Assembly (NCBI GenBank): GCA_029062865.1
Contig: JAIDPG010000212.1
Coordinates: 1-13,020, forward strand
From: Oscillospiraceae bacterium
GTDB lineage: Bacteria; Bacillota; Clostridia; Oscillospirales; Ruminococcaceae
Direction: 5' to 3'
DNA: 13,020 nt
Of this stretch, positions 4,028-10,280 are shown one piece after another. A model generated the notes under the pieces. The model was not told the origin of the DNA, did no database searches, and saw nothing but the letters and a program-made list of their open reading frames with translations. Numbering within the stretch: position 1 is the first letter of the stretch; each line of letters starts with the position of its first letter. The translations under genes were made by a program, and so were the position numbers.

Positions 4028-6436
4028 TTATACATTCAGCTTCTTGTTGAGCTTTGTGCTTTCCTTGTAGGGTCTTACCAACAAATAAACCATAAACGCG
4101 AGGACGAGCACCGCGAAAATCAGCCCGATTACGTTCACGCTGCCGCTGAACAACAAGCCGAATTGATAGATCATCAGCGACACAGCATACGCGAAGCCGC
4201 ATTGATAGCCAATCGCGAACCACGTCCACTTCGCGGAGTTCATCTCGCGGCGGATAGCTCCGATAGCCGCGAAGCACGGCGCACAGAGCAGGTTGAACAC
4301 GAGGAAGCTGTAGCCCGCGAGAGATGTCATCGCGACGAAATCCAACACGCCGAACACGCCGACGACTTCCTCCTTCGCGACAAGTCCCATTATCGTCGCT
4401 ACTGCCGCGGCAGGCTCGCCGAAGCCGAGCGGGGCGAACAGCCAGCAGATAGCCGAGCCGACCTTGCCGAGTATCGAATCCGCAAGCTCCATTTCCGTCG
4501 AGAAGCCGAACGCGCCTTCAATCCACCCGAACATACTTCCCGCCCAGACAATGATCGACGAAAGCAGAATGATCGTGCCGGCTTTTTTGATAAAGCTCCA
4601 GCCGCGCTCCCACATCGAGCGCATAACGTTTTTGAACGTAGGGAGATGATACGCGGGGAGCTCCATTACGAACGGCGCGGGATCGCCCGCGAACATCTTC
4701 GTTTTCTTCAGCATAATGCCCGAAACAATTATAGCCGCCACACCGATGAAGTATGCCGAGGGTGCTATCCACCAAGCGCCGCCGAACAGCGCGGACGCGA
4801 TAAGCGCGATGATCGGCATTTTCGCGCCGCACGGGATAAACGTTGTTGTCATAATGGTCATACGGCGGTCGCGCTCGTTTTCGATAGTGCGCGAAGCCAT
4901 AATTCCCGGAACGCCGCAGCCCGAGCCGATAAGCATCGGGATAAAGCTCTTGCCCGAAAGCCCGAAGCGGCGGAATATTCTGTCCATAACGAACGCGATA
5001 CGCGCCATATATCCGCACGCTTCCAAAAACGCCAAGAAAATAAACAGAATGAGCATTTGCGGAACAAAGCCCAGAACCGCGCCAACGCCGCCGATAATTC
5101 CCTCAACGATAAGGCTTTTCAGCCACTCTGCGCAGTTTATCTTATCAAGCCCGTTTTCAACGAGCACGGGAATTCCCGGAACCCACACTCCGTAGTCCGC
5201 GGGGTCGATCGTTTCTTCCATTTCCGCGACTGCCGCGCCGACAGTCTCCGAAATGTCGAACCCCTGCTCGGCGAGCTCGTCTCCATACGAGCCATACGCT
5301 TCGTCGAAATCCCCGAAAGAGCCGCCCTCCATTGCGTCAAGAACATCCTCCGCGCCGATTACGTCAGCTTCAACGGCTCTCTCGACTGTCGCCTTAACCT
5401 CGTCGGTAAAAATATGCTCCTCGGCGAAGTTGTCTTGCGCCTGCTCATACGCCGCCGAGCCGTTTCCGAACAAGTGCCAGCCGTCGCCGAACAAGCCGTC
5501 GTTCGTCCAGTCCGTCACGAATGTGCCGACGGTAGTCACGGAAATGAAATACACAAGCACCATAACCAGCGCGAAGATCGGCAGCGCGAGGAAGCGGTTT
5601 GTGACTACCCTGTCGATTTTATCCGAGACGGAAAGCGCGCCCTTGTGCTTTTTCTTGTAGCACTCCTTGATTACCTGAGCTATGTAGATGTAACGCTCGT
5701 TCGTGATGATGCTTTCCGCGTCGTCGTCCATTTCCTCCTCGCACTCGGCGATGTCTTTTTCCATATGCGAGAGGGTGTCCTCGGGGATCTTCAGCATCTC
5801 GAGCACCTTTTCGTCGCGCTCAAATATCTTGACGGCGTACCAGCGCTGCTGCTCGTCAGGGAGCTCGTGCAGGAACGCCTCCTCGATATGCGCCAGCGCG
5901 TGCTCAACGCAGCCGCAGAACGCGTGCTGCGGCTTCATCGGCTTCTTTGCCTTTGCCGCCGCGACGGCTCTTTCCGCCGCCTCGGAAATTCCCGTGCCCT
6001 TCAGCGCAGAGATCTCGCAGACCTCGCAACCAAGGCGCTTTGCTAATTGCTCGAAGTTTATCGTGTCGCCGTTTTTTTTGACTACGTCCATCATATTTAT
6101 CGCGACGACCATAGGAATTCCGAGCTCCGCGAGCTGCGTTGACAGATACAGATTGCGCTCGAGATTTGTGCCGTCGATGATGTTCAAGATCGCGTCGGGG
6201 CGCTCGTTGATGAGGTAATTTCTCGCGACGACCTCCTCCAGCGTATACGGCGAGAGCGAGTAAATGCCGGGCAAGTCGGTGACGATAACGTCCTTCTCGC
6301 CCTTTAGCTTGCCCTCCTTTTTCTCCACCGTAACGCCCGGCCAGTTCCCGACGAACTGATTTGAGCCCGTAAGCGCGTTGAACAGCGTCGTCTTGCCCGC
6401 GTTCGGGTTGCCCGCAAGGGCTATTCTGATCTCCAT
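4028..6436 (-). CDS. feoB: Ferrous iron transporter FeoB
   Basis: An 802-residue GTP-dependent Fe(II) transporter of the inner membrane. The N-terminal G domain has G1 GNPNAGKTT (9-17), a Thr in GVTVE (36), G3 DLPG (54-57), G4 NMMD (114-117) and G5 SAL (143-145). A helical spacer follows (about 165-270), then the membrane part with FLEACGYMARIAFVMDR (470-486), the GCGVPG gate motif (507-512) and TTFIPCGAKMPI with the conserved Cys536. Between the first membrane segment (about 283-303) and GVWVPGIPVL (417-426) lies an extra acidic region, about 325-415, rich in Asp, Glu and Ala. Canonical FeoB has only a short loop there, which explains the length. Start: ATG with GGAGGA 8 nt upstream. Two 16-bp palindromes in the 126-bp gap before it suggest metal-dependent control. 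Confidence 0.96.
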   Translation of the reverse strand: MEIRIALAGNPNAGKTTLFNALTGSNQFVGNWPGVTVEKKEGKLKGEKDVIVTDLPGIYSLSPYTLEEVVARNYLINERPDAILNIIDGTNLERNLYLSTQLAELGIPMVVAINMMDVVKKNGDTINFEQLAKRLGCEVCEISALKGTGISEAAERAVAAAKAKKPMKPQHAFCGCVEHALAHIEEAFLHELPDEQQRWYAVKIFERDEKVLEMLKIPEDTLSHMEKDIAECEEEMDDDAESIITNERYIYIAQVIKECYKKKHKGALSVSDKIDRVVTNRFLALPIFALVMVLVYFISVTTVGTFVTDWTNDGLFGDGWHLFGNGSAAYEQAQDNFAEEHIFTDEVKATVERAVEADVIGAEDVLDAMEGGSFGDFDEAYGSYGDELAEQGFDISETVGAAVAEMEETIDPADYGVWVPGIPVLVENGLDKINCAEWLKSLIVEGIIGGVGAVLGFVPQMLILFIFLAFLEACGYMARIAFVMDRIFRRFGLSGKSFIPMLIGSGCGVPGIMASRTIENERDRRMTIMTTTFIPCGAKMPIIALIASALFGGAWWIAPSAYFIGVAAIIVSGIMLKKTKMFAGDPAPFVMELPAYHLPTFKNVMRSMWERGWSFIKKAGTIILLSSIIVWAGSMFGWIEGAFGFSTEMELADSILGKVGSAICWLFAPLGFGEPAAAVATIMGLVAKEEVVGVFGVLDFVAMTSLAGYSFLVFNLLCAPCFAAIGAIRREMNSAKWTWFAIGYQCGFAYAVSLMIYQFGLLFSGSVNVIGLIFAVLVLAFMVYLLVRPYKESTKLNKKLNV

Positions 6437-6456
6437 TCTGTTGTTCCTCCGTGTCT

Positions 6457-6491
6457 GTTATTTTCAACTAACCTCGTTATACTAAACTAAC
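6457..6491 (-). promoter_or_regulatory. Two 16-bp candidate metalloregulator operators before feoB
   Basis: GTTAT-TTTCAA-CTAAC (6457-6472) and GTTAT-ACTAAA-CTAAC (6476-6491), written on the plus strand, with a 19-bp centre-to-centre spacing. They share the GTTAK-N6-MTAAC form with three sites before the upstream feoA. A DtxR- or Fur-family iron repressor is the natural candidate. Within the second site the minus strand reads TATAAC, a possible -10, but no good -35 goes with it. Confidence 0.6.
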
Positions 6492-6502
6492 TTACTTTCA
6501 TT

Positions 6503-6530
6503 GTTTCCCCGCTTTGGGAAACCCGCGGGG
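6503..6530. other. Two overlapping, mutually exclusive hairpins between feoA and feoB
   Basis: GTTTCCC (6503-6509) pairs with GGGAAAC (6516-6522), while CCCCGC (6507-6512) pairs with GCGGGG (6525-6530). They share bases, so only one can form at a time. There is no T-run on the feo strand. Possibly mRNA processing or attenuation between the genes; weakly supported. Confidence 0.35.
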
Positions 6531-6562
6531 CTATACATAATTATATGCAGGATTGAGGCTTG

Positions 6563-6781
6563 TCAGACCTCGATCATTCCCGCATCCTCTTTGCGGAGCG
6601 AGAGCTCATAGCCGCGCACCGTCACTTCGATCGGGTCGCCGAGAGGCGCTACCTTGCGCACTGTTACCTCCGTGCCCTTAGTAATTCCCATATCCATAAT
6701 GCGGCGCTTTACCGCGCCCTCGCCGGTGAGCTTCTTAACCGTGACCGTCTCGCCGATCTTTACATCTCTCAACGTTGCCAT
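6563..6781 (-). CDS. feoA: FeoA, SH3-like ferrous iron transport protein
   Basis: A 72-residue small cytoplasmic FeoA protein with an SH3-like beta-barrel, thought to regulate FeoB through its G domain. Family landmarks are the start TLRDVKIGETVTVKKLTG, the RRIMDMGITKGTEVTV turn, the APLGDPIEVTVRGYELSLRKEDA core and a final strand MIEV; full length for the family. Start: ATG with AGGAGG 4 nt upstream. It precedes feoB by 126 bp and follows a second FeoA gene by about 300 bp of repeat-rich DNA. A TATAAT directly before its ribosome-binding site is too close to be its promoter, so transcription probably comes from the promoter at 7340-7368. Confidence 0.94.
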   Translation of the reverse strand: MATLRDVKIGETVTVKKLTGEGAVKRRIMDMGITKGTEVTVRKVAPLGDPIEVTVRGYELSLRKEDAGMIEV

Positions 6782-6803
6782 ATTGCCTCCTGATTATAAT
6801 TTA

Positions 6804-6913
6804 AATTTCAAAATCGCGTCACCGTATGCTCACTCCGCGCTTCGCGCTCCGTTGCGCTACGCTGACGCGACCGGTCGACCTTCGCTTCGCTACGGTCGAC
6901 ACTTTTTGAAATT
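6804..6913. repeat. Dispersed palindromic repeat, long form (110 bp)
   Basis: The element is bounded by inverted repeats AATTTCAAA (6804-6812) and TTTGAAATT (6905-6913). Inside are two hairpins: TCGCGTCA (6814-6821) with TGACGCGA (6863-6870), and GTCGACC (6874-6880) with GGTCGAC (6894-6900). The right half, read on the minus strand, matches the element at 12939-12992 (TTTCAAAAAGTGTC, then CCGTAGCGAA). The region between the two FeoA genes holds this repeat and the tandem repeat that follows, and no gene. It looks like a MITE- or REP-type element without coding capacity. Confidence 0.7.
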
Positions 6914-6915
6914 TT

Positions 6916-7019
6916 ACACTTCGCTGGGTGTGTTGCTGGTTTCGCTACGCCCCATAACTGTACTGCTGATTTGTTGCTCTAATCTGTACGCGCTATAACT
7001 GCGCTGCCGTTTCGTTGCT
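6916..7019 (-). repeat. 41-bp degenerate tandem repeat
   Basis: On the minus strand two adjacent 41-bp units (6979-7019 and 6938-6978) each start AGCAAC and share the core CAGTTAT-R-G-S-GCGTA. A partial third unit starts AGCAAC at 6937 and runs into the neighbouring palindromic element. It is non-coding: no ORF with a ribosome-binding site spans it. Confidence 0.6.
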
Positions 7020-7082
7020 GCTGTCGGTACACGCCGCAACGCTTCGCCACCAAGGACTAACAACTCTATTCTCTATCAACTA

Positions 7083-7295
7083 TCACACCATTACGCGCAT
7101 TGCCATTTCCTTGGAAACCGCCACGCGCGATTCCTTGACCTTTACGATAACGTTCCCGCCGTTTTCCGAAACGACCGTGATGTTTCCTCCGACGACGAAG
7201 CCCAGCCCCTCGAGAAAGCGCCGCGTTTCGCCGCTTCCGCCGATTTTCCTTATAATAAGCTCCTCGCCCTGATCCGCAAGTGTTAGCGGCATCAT
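7083..7295 (-). CDS. Second FeoA-family protein
   Basis: A 70-residue FeoA-domain protein, the first gene of the iron-uptake cluster. It shows the family layout: an N-terminal MPLTLADQGEELIIRKIGG strand pair, the TRRFLEGLGFVVGGNITVVS helix-turn, GGNVIVKVKESRVAVS and a C-terminal AMRVMV strand. It differs clearly from the other FeoA at 6563-6781 (for example FVVGGNITVVSENGGN against ITKGTEVTVRKVAPLGDP), so this is not a recent duplication; paired divergent FeoA proteins occur in Clostridia. The start could be either of two consecutive ATG codons after GGAGGGA (5 or 8 nt spacing). A perfect promoter lies about 40 bp upstream, with palindromic operators around it. Confidence 0.92.
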   Translation of the reverse strand: MMPLTLADQGEELIIRKIGGSGETRRFLEGLGFVVGGNITVVSENGGNVIVKVKESRVAVSKEMAMRVMV

Positions 7296-7314
7296 AAAAC
7301 TCCCTCCGTTTCGT

Positions 7315-7330
7315 GTTAGTCAATTCTAAC
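7315..7330. promoter_or_regulatory. Candidate iron-repressor operator, promoter-proximal
   Basis: The 16-bp palindrome GTTAG-TCAATT-CTAAC has perfect 5-bp arms. It lies just downstream of the expected start site (about 7333), where a bound repressor would block transcription of the feo cluster. Confidence 0.6.
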
Positions 7331-7339
7331 TCCATATAT

Positions 7340-7368
7340 ATTATATGACGATTTTGGGATTATGTCAA
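7340..7368 (-). promoter_or_regulatory. Consensus sigma-A promoter of the feo cluster
   Basis: On the minus strand: perfect TTGACA (7363-7368), a 17-bp spacer and perfect TATAAT (7340-7345). Such a strong promoter usually needs repression, which fits the nearby palindromes. Confidence 0.92.
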
Positions 7369-7386
7369 GGGGGTTTTTGGATTTTA

Positions 7387-7437
7387 GTTAGTTTCTGCTA
7401 ATTTTTGTTGAGATTATACAAGTTAGTTGAAAATAAC
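7387..7437. promoter_or_regulatory. Two upstream copies of the candidate iron operator
   Basis: GTTAG-TTTCTG-CTAAT (7387-7402) and GTTAG-TTGAAA-ATAAC (7422-7437). The second is identical, when read on the other strand, to the site at 6457-6472, and it sits in a longer palindrome with arms ACAAGTTA and TAACTTGT (7418-7441). Together with 7315-7330 this gives three sites around one promoter. Confidence 0.6.
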
Positions 7438-7445
7438 TTGTAGAA

Positions 7446-7480
7446 AATATACACCCCCCCGACAAGCTTGTCGGGGGTGT
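7446..7480 (-). terminator. Intrinsic terminator of the GH9 gene
   Basis: The arms CCCCCGACAAG and CTTGTCGGGGG (7456-7477), with flanking ACAC/GTGT, are followed on the minus strand by a T/A-rich tail (ATATTTTC). It lies 8 nt after the cellulase stop codon and separates that gene from the feo control region. Confidence 0.85.
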
Positions 7481-7488
7481 AATATTGC

Positions 7489-10143
7489 TTACGGCTTTGA
7501 GCCAAAAAGAACGCTGCCGTTTTTCAAAACTACGATATGATCCGCGTTGCCAGACGACCAGTCGTTGCCGAGATCGAAGTTCGACCAGTCGGACGGGTGG
7601 ATCGAAAGCTGAAGCGTCAAGGTGTCGCCGTTGCCGAGCGTTCCGCCGCTGAATGTCACGGCGCACTTCGTGTCGGTGTTTGTGCCGCTCGCGGACGAAA
7701 ACGAGCCGTGAACATCGCTTGTCACCGCGGTGTAGCTGCTGCCGTTTACCGCCGCGTGGTAGCACTCGCACGCAAGCCCGCTCTTGCCGTCCGCGGTGAA
7801 GAAGTAGTCGACTTCAAGCGAGGACAGATCAATGCTCGAGCCCGTGTTGTTGACAATATCGAGGTTCACGGGGATAGACGACGAGCTGCCGCTCGACTGC
7901 TGCTGATTAAGCGTGACGCGAAGCCCGTTATTCTGCGCCGACGGATTTGTGGGATTAGTCGGAGTTGTCGGGTTAGTCGGCGTGGTGGGATTAGTGGGAT
8001 TTGTAGGTGTTGTGGGATTTGTCGGATTTGTCGGCTGAGAATTATTGCTCGGCGTCGTGGGAGTTGAGGTCGAATTCGCGGGAGTTCCCGCATCGTCGCC
8101 GGGCTCCGAGCCGAACACAAGCCTGCCGTTCTCATAAAGCCCGACGTGCTCCGCTTTGATCAGATCCGAGCCGTTCGTACCGACAAGCTCCGCGAAGGAC
8201 GGGTCGTTGTTCGGGTTCCAGCCGGGCGCGGTCATTCTGAACTGCACTTCCTTTTTGAAAGCGCTCTGCCCGCCGGGATAGATCTTGCTGTCGGAGAAAT
8301 CTATCGAGACGAAATACAGGCTCTTTTCCGCGTCCCATTCGTACATTCCTGCGAATTTCGCGCCGTCATTGAAGTTCAGGTTTATCGAAACCAACGCGGG
8401 GTCGGCAAGCTCGGAGAGATCGAGGAAATAACGGAGCTCAAGATCAGAGCCCATTCTCGCGGGCCAGCTCGACTTATTGTACACCATAGCCTTAATCTCG
8501 GTGAAGCCTTCGCCGGAGGCGTTTATCTTGATTTCGGCGGACATTTCCTCGCCGACGGGCTCAACCGCGCCGAAGTCCTTCAGCGTTTGCCCGCCGTATT
8601 TTTTGTACATCTTCGCTAAGCCGCACGTAAATCCCGCGTTGTAGTCGCACGCGACCTCGTTCTTATTATAATCGGAAACGCTGTCGGTGTAGCTGTCGGA
8701 GGCGTCCGGTCCGCCGACCAGCGCACCGAACAGAACGTGGCGGTGATTTCCCGGCTCGTTCATATTATCCGCCCAAGAGCCCTGCGCGGTGCGGTGATGC
8801 GGGTGCTCGGGCGGGTTCTCGCCGAAGCCCACGACGTAGCTTCTTCCGCTGCTTCCGAGGGCATAGTTCATCTGGCTCTCGAAAAATTCGGTATACTTCG
8901 CCGCCTTGGCGGACGGACACGCGCCGCTTTCAACGTAAGACATCGCGAGCGAGCCCGCGGTTGTCGCGTAGCGGAGGCTTCCCCAAGAATCAAGCCACGC
9001 CAAGCCCTTCGGTGAATATGTAATGCTGTCGCCGCCGATGCCGCACCACCAGTCGAGGCTTTCCTCAAGCCGCGGGCTGCTTTCGCCTGTTATTTTTGAG
9101 ATAAGGCAAAGCGCACCGAGCGCCTTGTCGTCCCAGCAGAGCGTCCATTTCGGATCTATTTCGCACTGCCCGACATAGCTTTTCGCCTTATCGAGCCACG
9201 AGCTCTCGCCCGTCGCGATGTGCAGCCAAGCCGCCGCCCAAGCGAGCTCGTCGTTCCAGCCGCTCCAGGAGTTGTAAAATCCGTTCGCGGCGGTGTAGCC
9301 CGCGTCGCTCTTCGTGCGCTCGGCGAAGTCGAACAGCTGCTTTGCGTGGGTGAGGCACTCCTCGGCGTAAGCCGCGTCCTTGTCCTTATAGATCGCCGCG
9401 CAGGAGGCAAGCGCCGCCGACGCCTGAGCAACGACCGCCGAGCCCGGCGAGCTTTCGTCGACCTTGAAGGACGGGCGGTTCATCTGCATTACCTCCGCCG
9501 CTCCCCACCACGAGTGATCGACGTTGCCGTCGCCTACCTGATAGTAGAACACGTTCGGCTCGGGGTGGCATTTTATCAGATAATCGTTGATCCACTTGAT
9601 ATTGCTGTAAGCGTACTCAAGCTGACCGCTTTTCTCATACGCGTCCTTGTCCTCGTAAACGCTCCACGCGAGCATTGTTGAGGTGTAGCCCATAGGCAGG
9701 TTGAACTTAACATTGTCGCCCGCGTCGTACAGCCCGCCCGTGAGGTCAAGCCCCACGTCCGAGCCGTCGCTCATGCCGCTGTCGCCGCGCCAGTTCGTGC
9801 GGAGGGTGCTTTCGTCAAGGTCGCCGCTTCGCTGGAGCTCAAAGAACAGCAGCGATTTTTGCAGCGCCTCGCCGTAGTTGAAGTCGCCCGTGCCGGGATC
9901 GCCCTCATAGCCGCTGCCCGTCATAGAGAGCCCCTCGCCCGTCGCGAAAACGGGAGTGCCGCCCGGCGTGTTCCCAGAATTCGCCGAGCCCGAATTCCCG
10001 CCCGAGGTCGTCGGGGAGCTTGCTCCGCCGCTCATATTCTCCGAGGAGTTCGGCTCGCTTTCCTTTTTACTGCACCCCGACAGCGCCGAAACGACGACTG
10101 CCGCCGACAAAACCGTCGCCAATATTCTTGATGTAAATCTCAT
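7489..10143 (-). CDS. Lipoprotein GH9 endoglucanase with two CBM3-like modules
   Basis: An 884-residue multidomain cellulase. Residues 1-24 are a lipoprotein signal peptide with lipobox LSGC (Cys24), so the enzyme is tethered to the outer face of the membrane. A Ser/Gly/Asn/Pro-rich spacer follows to about 80. The GH9 catalytic domain (about 86-516) shows GGLYDAGDNVKFNLPM with Asp140 and Asp143, WWCGIGG, HPHHRTAQGSW (447-457) and NEVACDYNAGF with the likely proton donor Glu496. A CBM3c-type module (about 530-680) starts MSAEIKINASGEGFTEIKAM and helps feed chains into the active site in related enzymes. A PTNPTT-type linker spans about 690-735. A second CBM3-like module (about 738-884) has VDYFFTADGKSG, WSNFDLGNDWS and GSVLFG. 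No dockerin is present, so it is not cellulosomal. Start: ATG with GGAGGG 4 nt upstream. Confidence 0.95.
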   Translation of the reverse strand: MRFTSRILATVLSAAVVVSALSGCSKKESEPNSSENMSGGASSPTTSGGNSGSANSGNTPGGTPVFATGEGLSMTGSGYEGDPGTGDFNYGEALQKSLLFFELQRSGDLDESTLRTNWRGDSGMSDGSDVGLDLTGGLYDAGDNVKFNLPMGYTSTMLAWSVYEDKDAYEKSGQLEYAYSNIKWINDYLIKCHPEPNVFYYQVGDGNVDHSWWGAAEVMQMNRPSFKVDESSPGSAVVAQASAALASCAAIYKDKDAAYAEECLTHAKQLFDFAERTKSDAGYTAANGFYNSWSGWNDELAWAAAWLHIATGESSWLDKAKSYVGQCEIDPKWTLCWDDKALGALCLISKITGESSPRLEESLDWWCGIGGDSITYSPKGLAWLDSWGSLRYATTAGSLAMSYVESGACPSAKAAKYTEFFESQMNYALGSSGRSYVVGFGENPPEHPHHRTAQGSWADNMNEPGNHRHVLFGALVGGPDASDSYTDSVSDYNKNEVACDYNAGFTCGLAKMYKKYGGQTLKDFGAVEPVGEEMSAEIKINASGEGFTEIKAMVYNKSSWPARMGSDLELRYFLDLSELADPALVSINLNFNDGAKFAGMYEWDAEKSLYFVSIDFSDSKIYPGGQSAFKKEVQFRMTAPGWNPNNDPSFAELVGTNGSDLIKAEHVGLYENGRLVFGSEPGDDAGTPANSTSTPTTPSNNSQPTNPTNPTTPTNPTNPTTPTNPTTPTNPTNPSAQNNGLRVTLNQQQSSGSSSSIPVNLDIVNNTGSSIDLSSLEVDYFFTADGKSGLACECYHAAVNGSSYTAVTSDVHGSFSSASGTNTDTKCAVTFSGGTLGNGDTLTLQLSIHPSDWSNFDLGNDWSSGNADHIVVLKNGSVLFGSKP

Positions 10144-10202
10144 AACGCCCTCCGACTTTTTTATGCCAATCGTATGTAGACTTGGATTTTAACGCTTATC
10201 CT

Positions 10203-10229
10203 GTTAAAGATCTTATGTTATCTTTTAAC
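10203..10229. promoter_or_regulatory. Inverted repeat in the GH9 upstream region
   Basis: GTTAAA (10203-10208) and TTTAAC (10224-10229) are separated by 15 bp, with further partial symmetry inside. It lies 60-86 bp before the cellulase start. A TATAAT (minus strand, near 10233) has no clear -35. It could be a regulator site, but support is weak. Confidence 0.3.
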
Positions 10230-10242
10230 ATTATAACGACAA

Positions 10243-10268
10243 CCGTACAACGCCGAAGCATTGTACGG
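10243..10268 (-). terminator. Hairpin after the 479-residue protein gene
   Basis: The 8-bp arms CCGTACAA and TTGTACGG enclose a 10-base loop, 13 nt after the stop codon. The following minus-strand sequence is only mildly T-rich (TTGTCGTT), so it is a weak or incomplete terminator, and partial read-through into the cellulase gene is possible. Confidence 0.5.
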
Positions 10269-10280
10269 TGGAAAAGTCTG

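Noticed and set aside
4163..6046. A 627-residue open frame antisense to feoB
   Set aside because: Its composition is Arg/His/Ala-rich, as expected of a shadow frame of a GC-rich gene, and it has no ribosome-binding site or promoter; feoB motifs are intact on the other strand.
6795..6800. TATAAT just before feoA as its promoter
   Set aside because: A start 7 bp downstream would fall in the ribosome-binding site, and there is no -35 element.
7940..8040. Short repeats resembling a CRISPR array or minisatellite
   Set aside because: They encode the Pro/Thr/Asn linker of the GH9 protein in frame; no spacer-repeat pattern exists here or elsewhere in the window.
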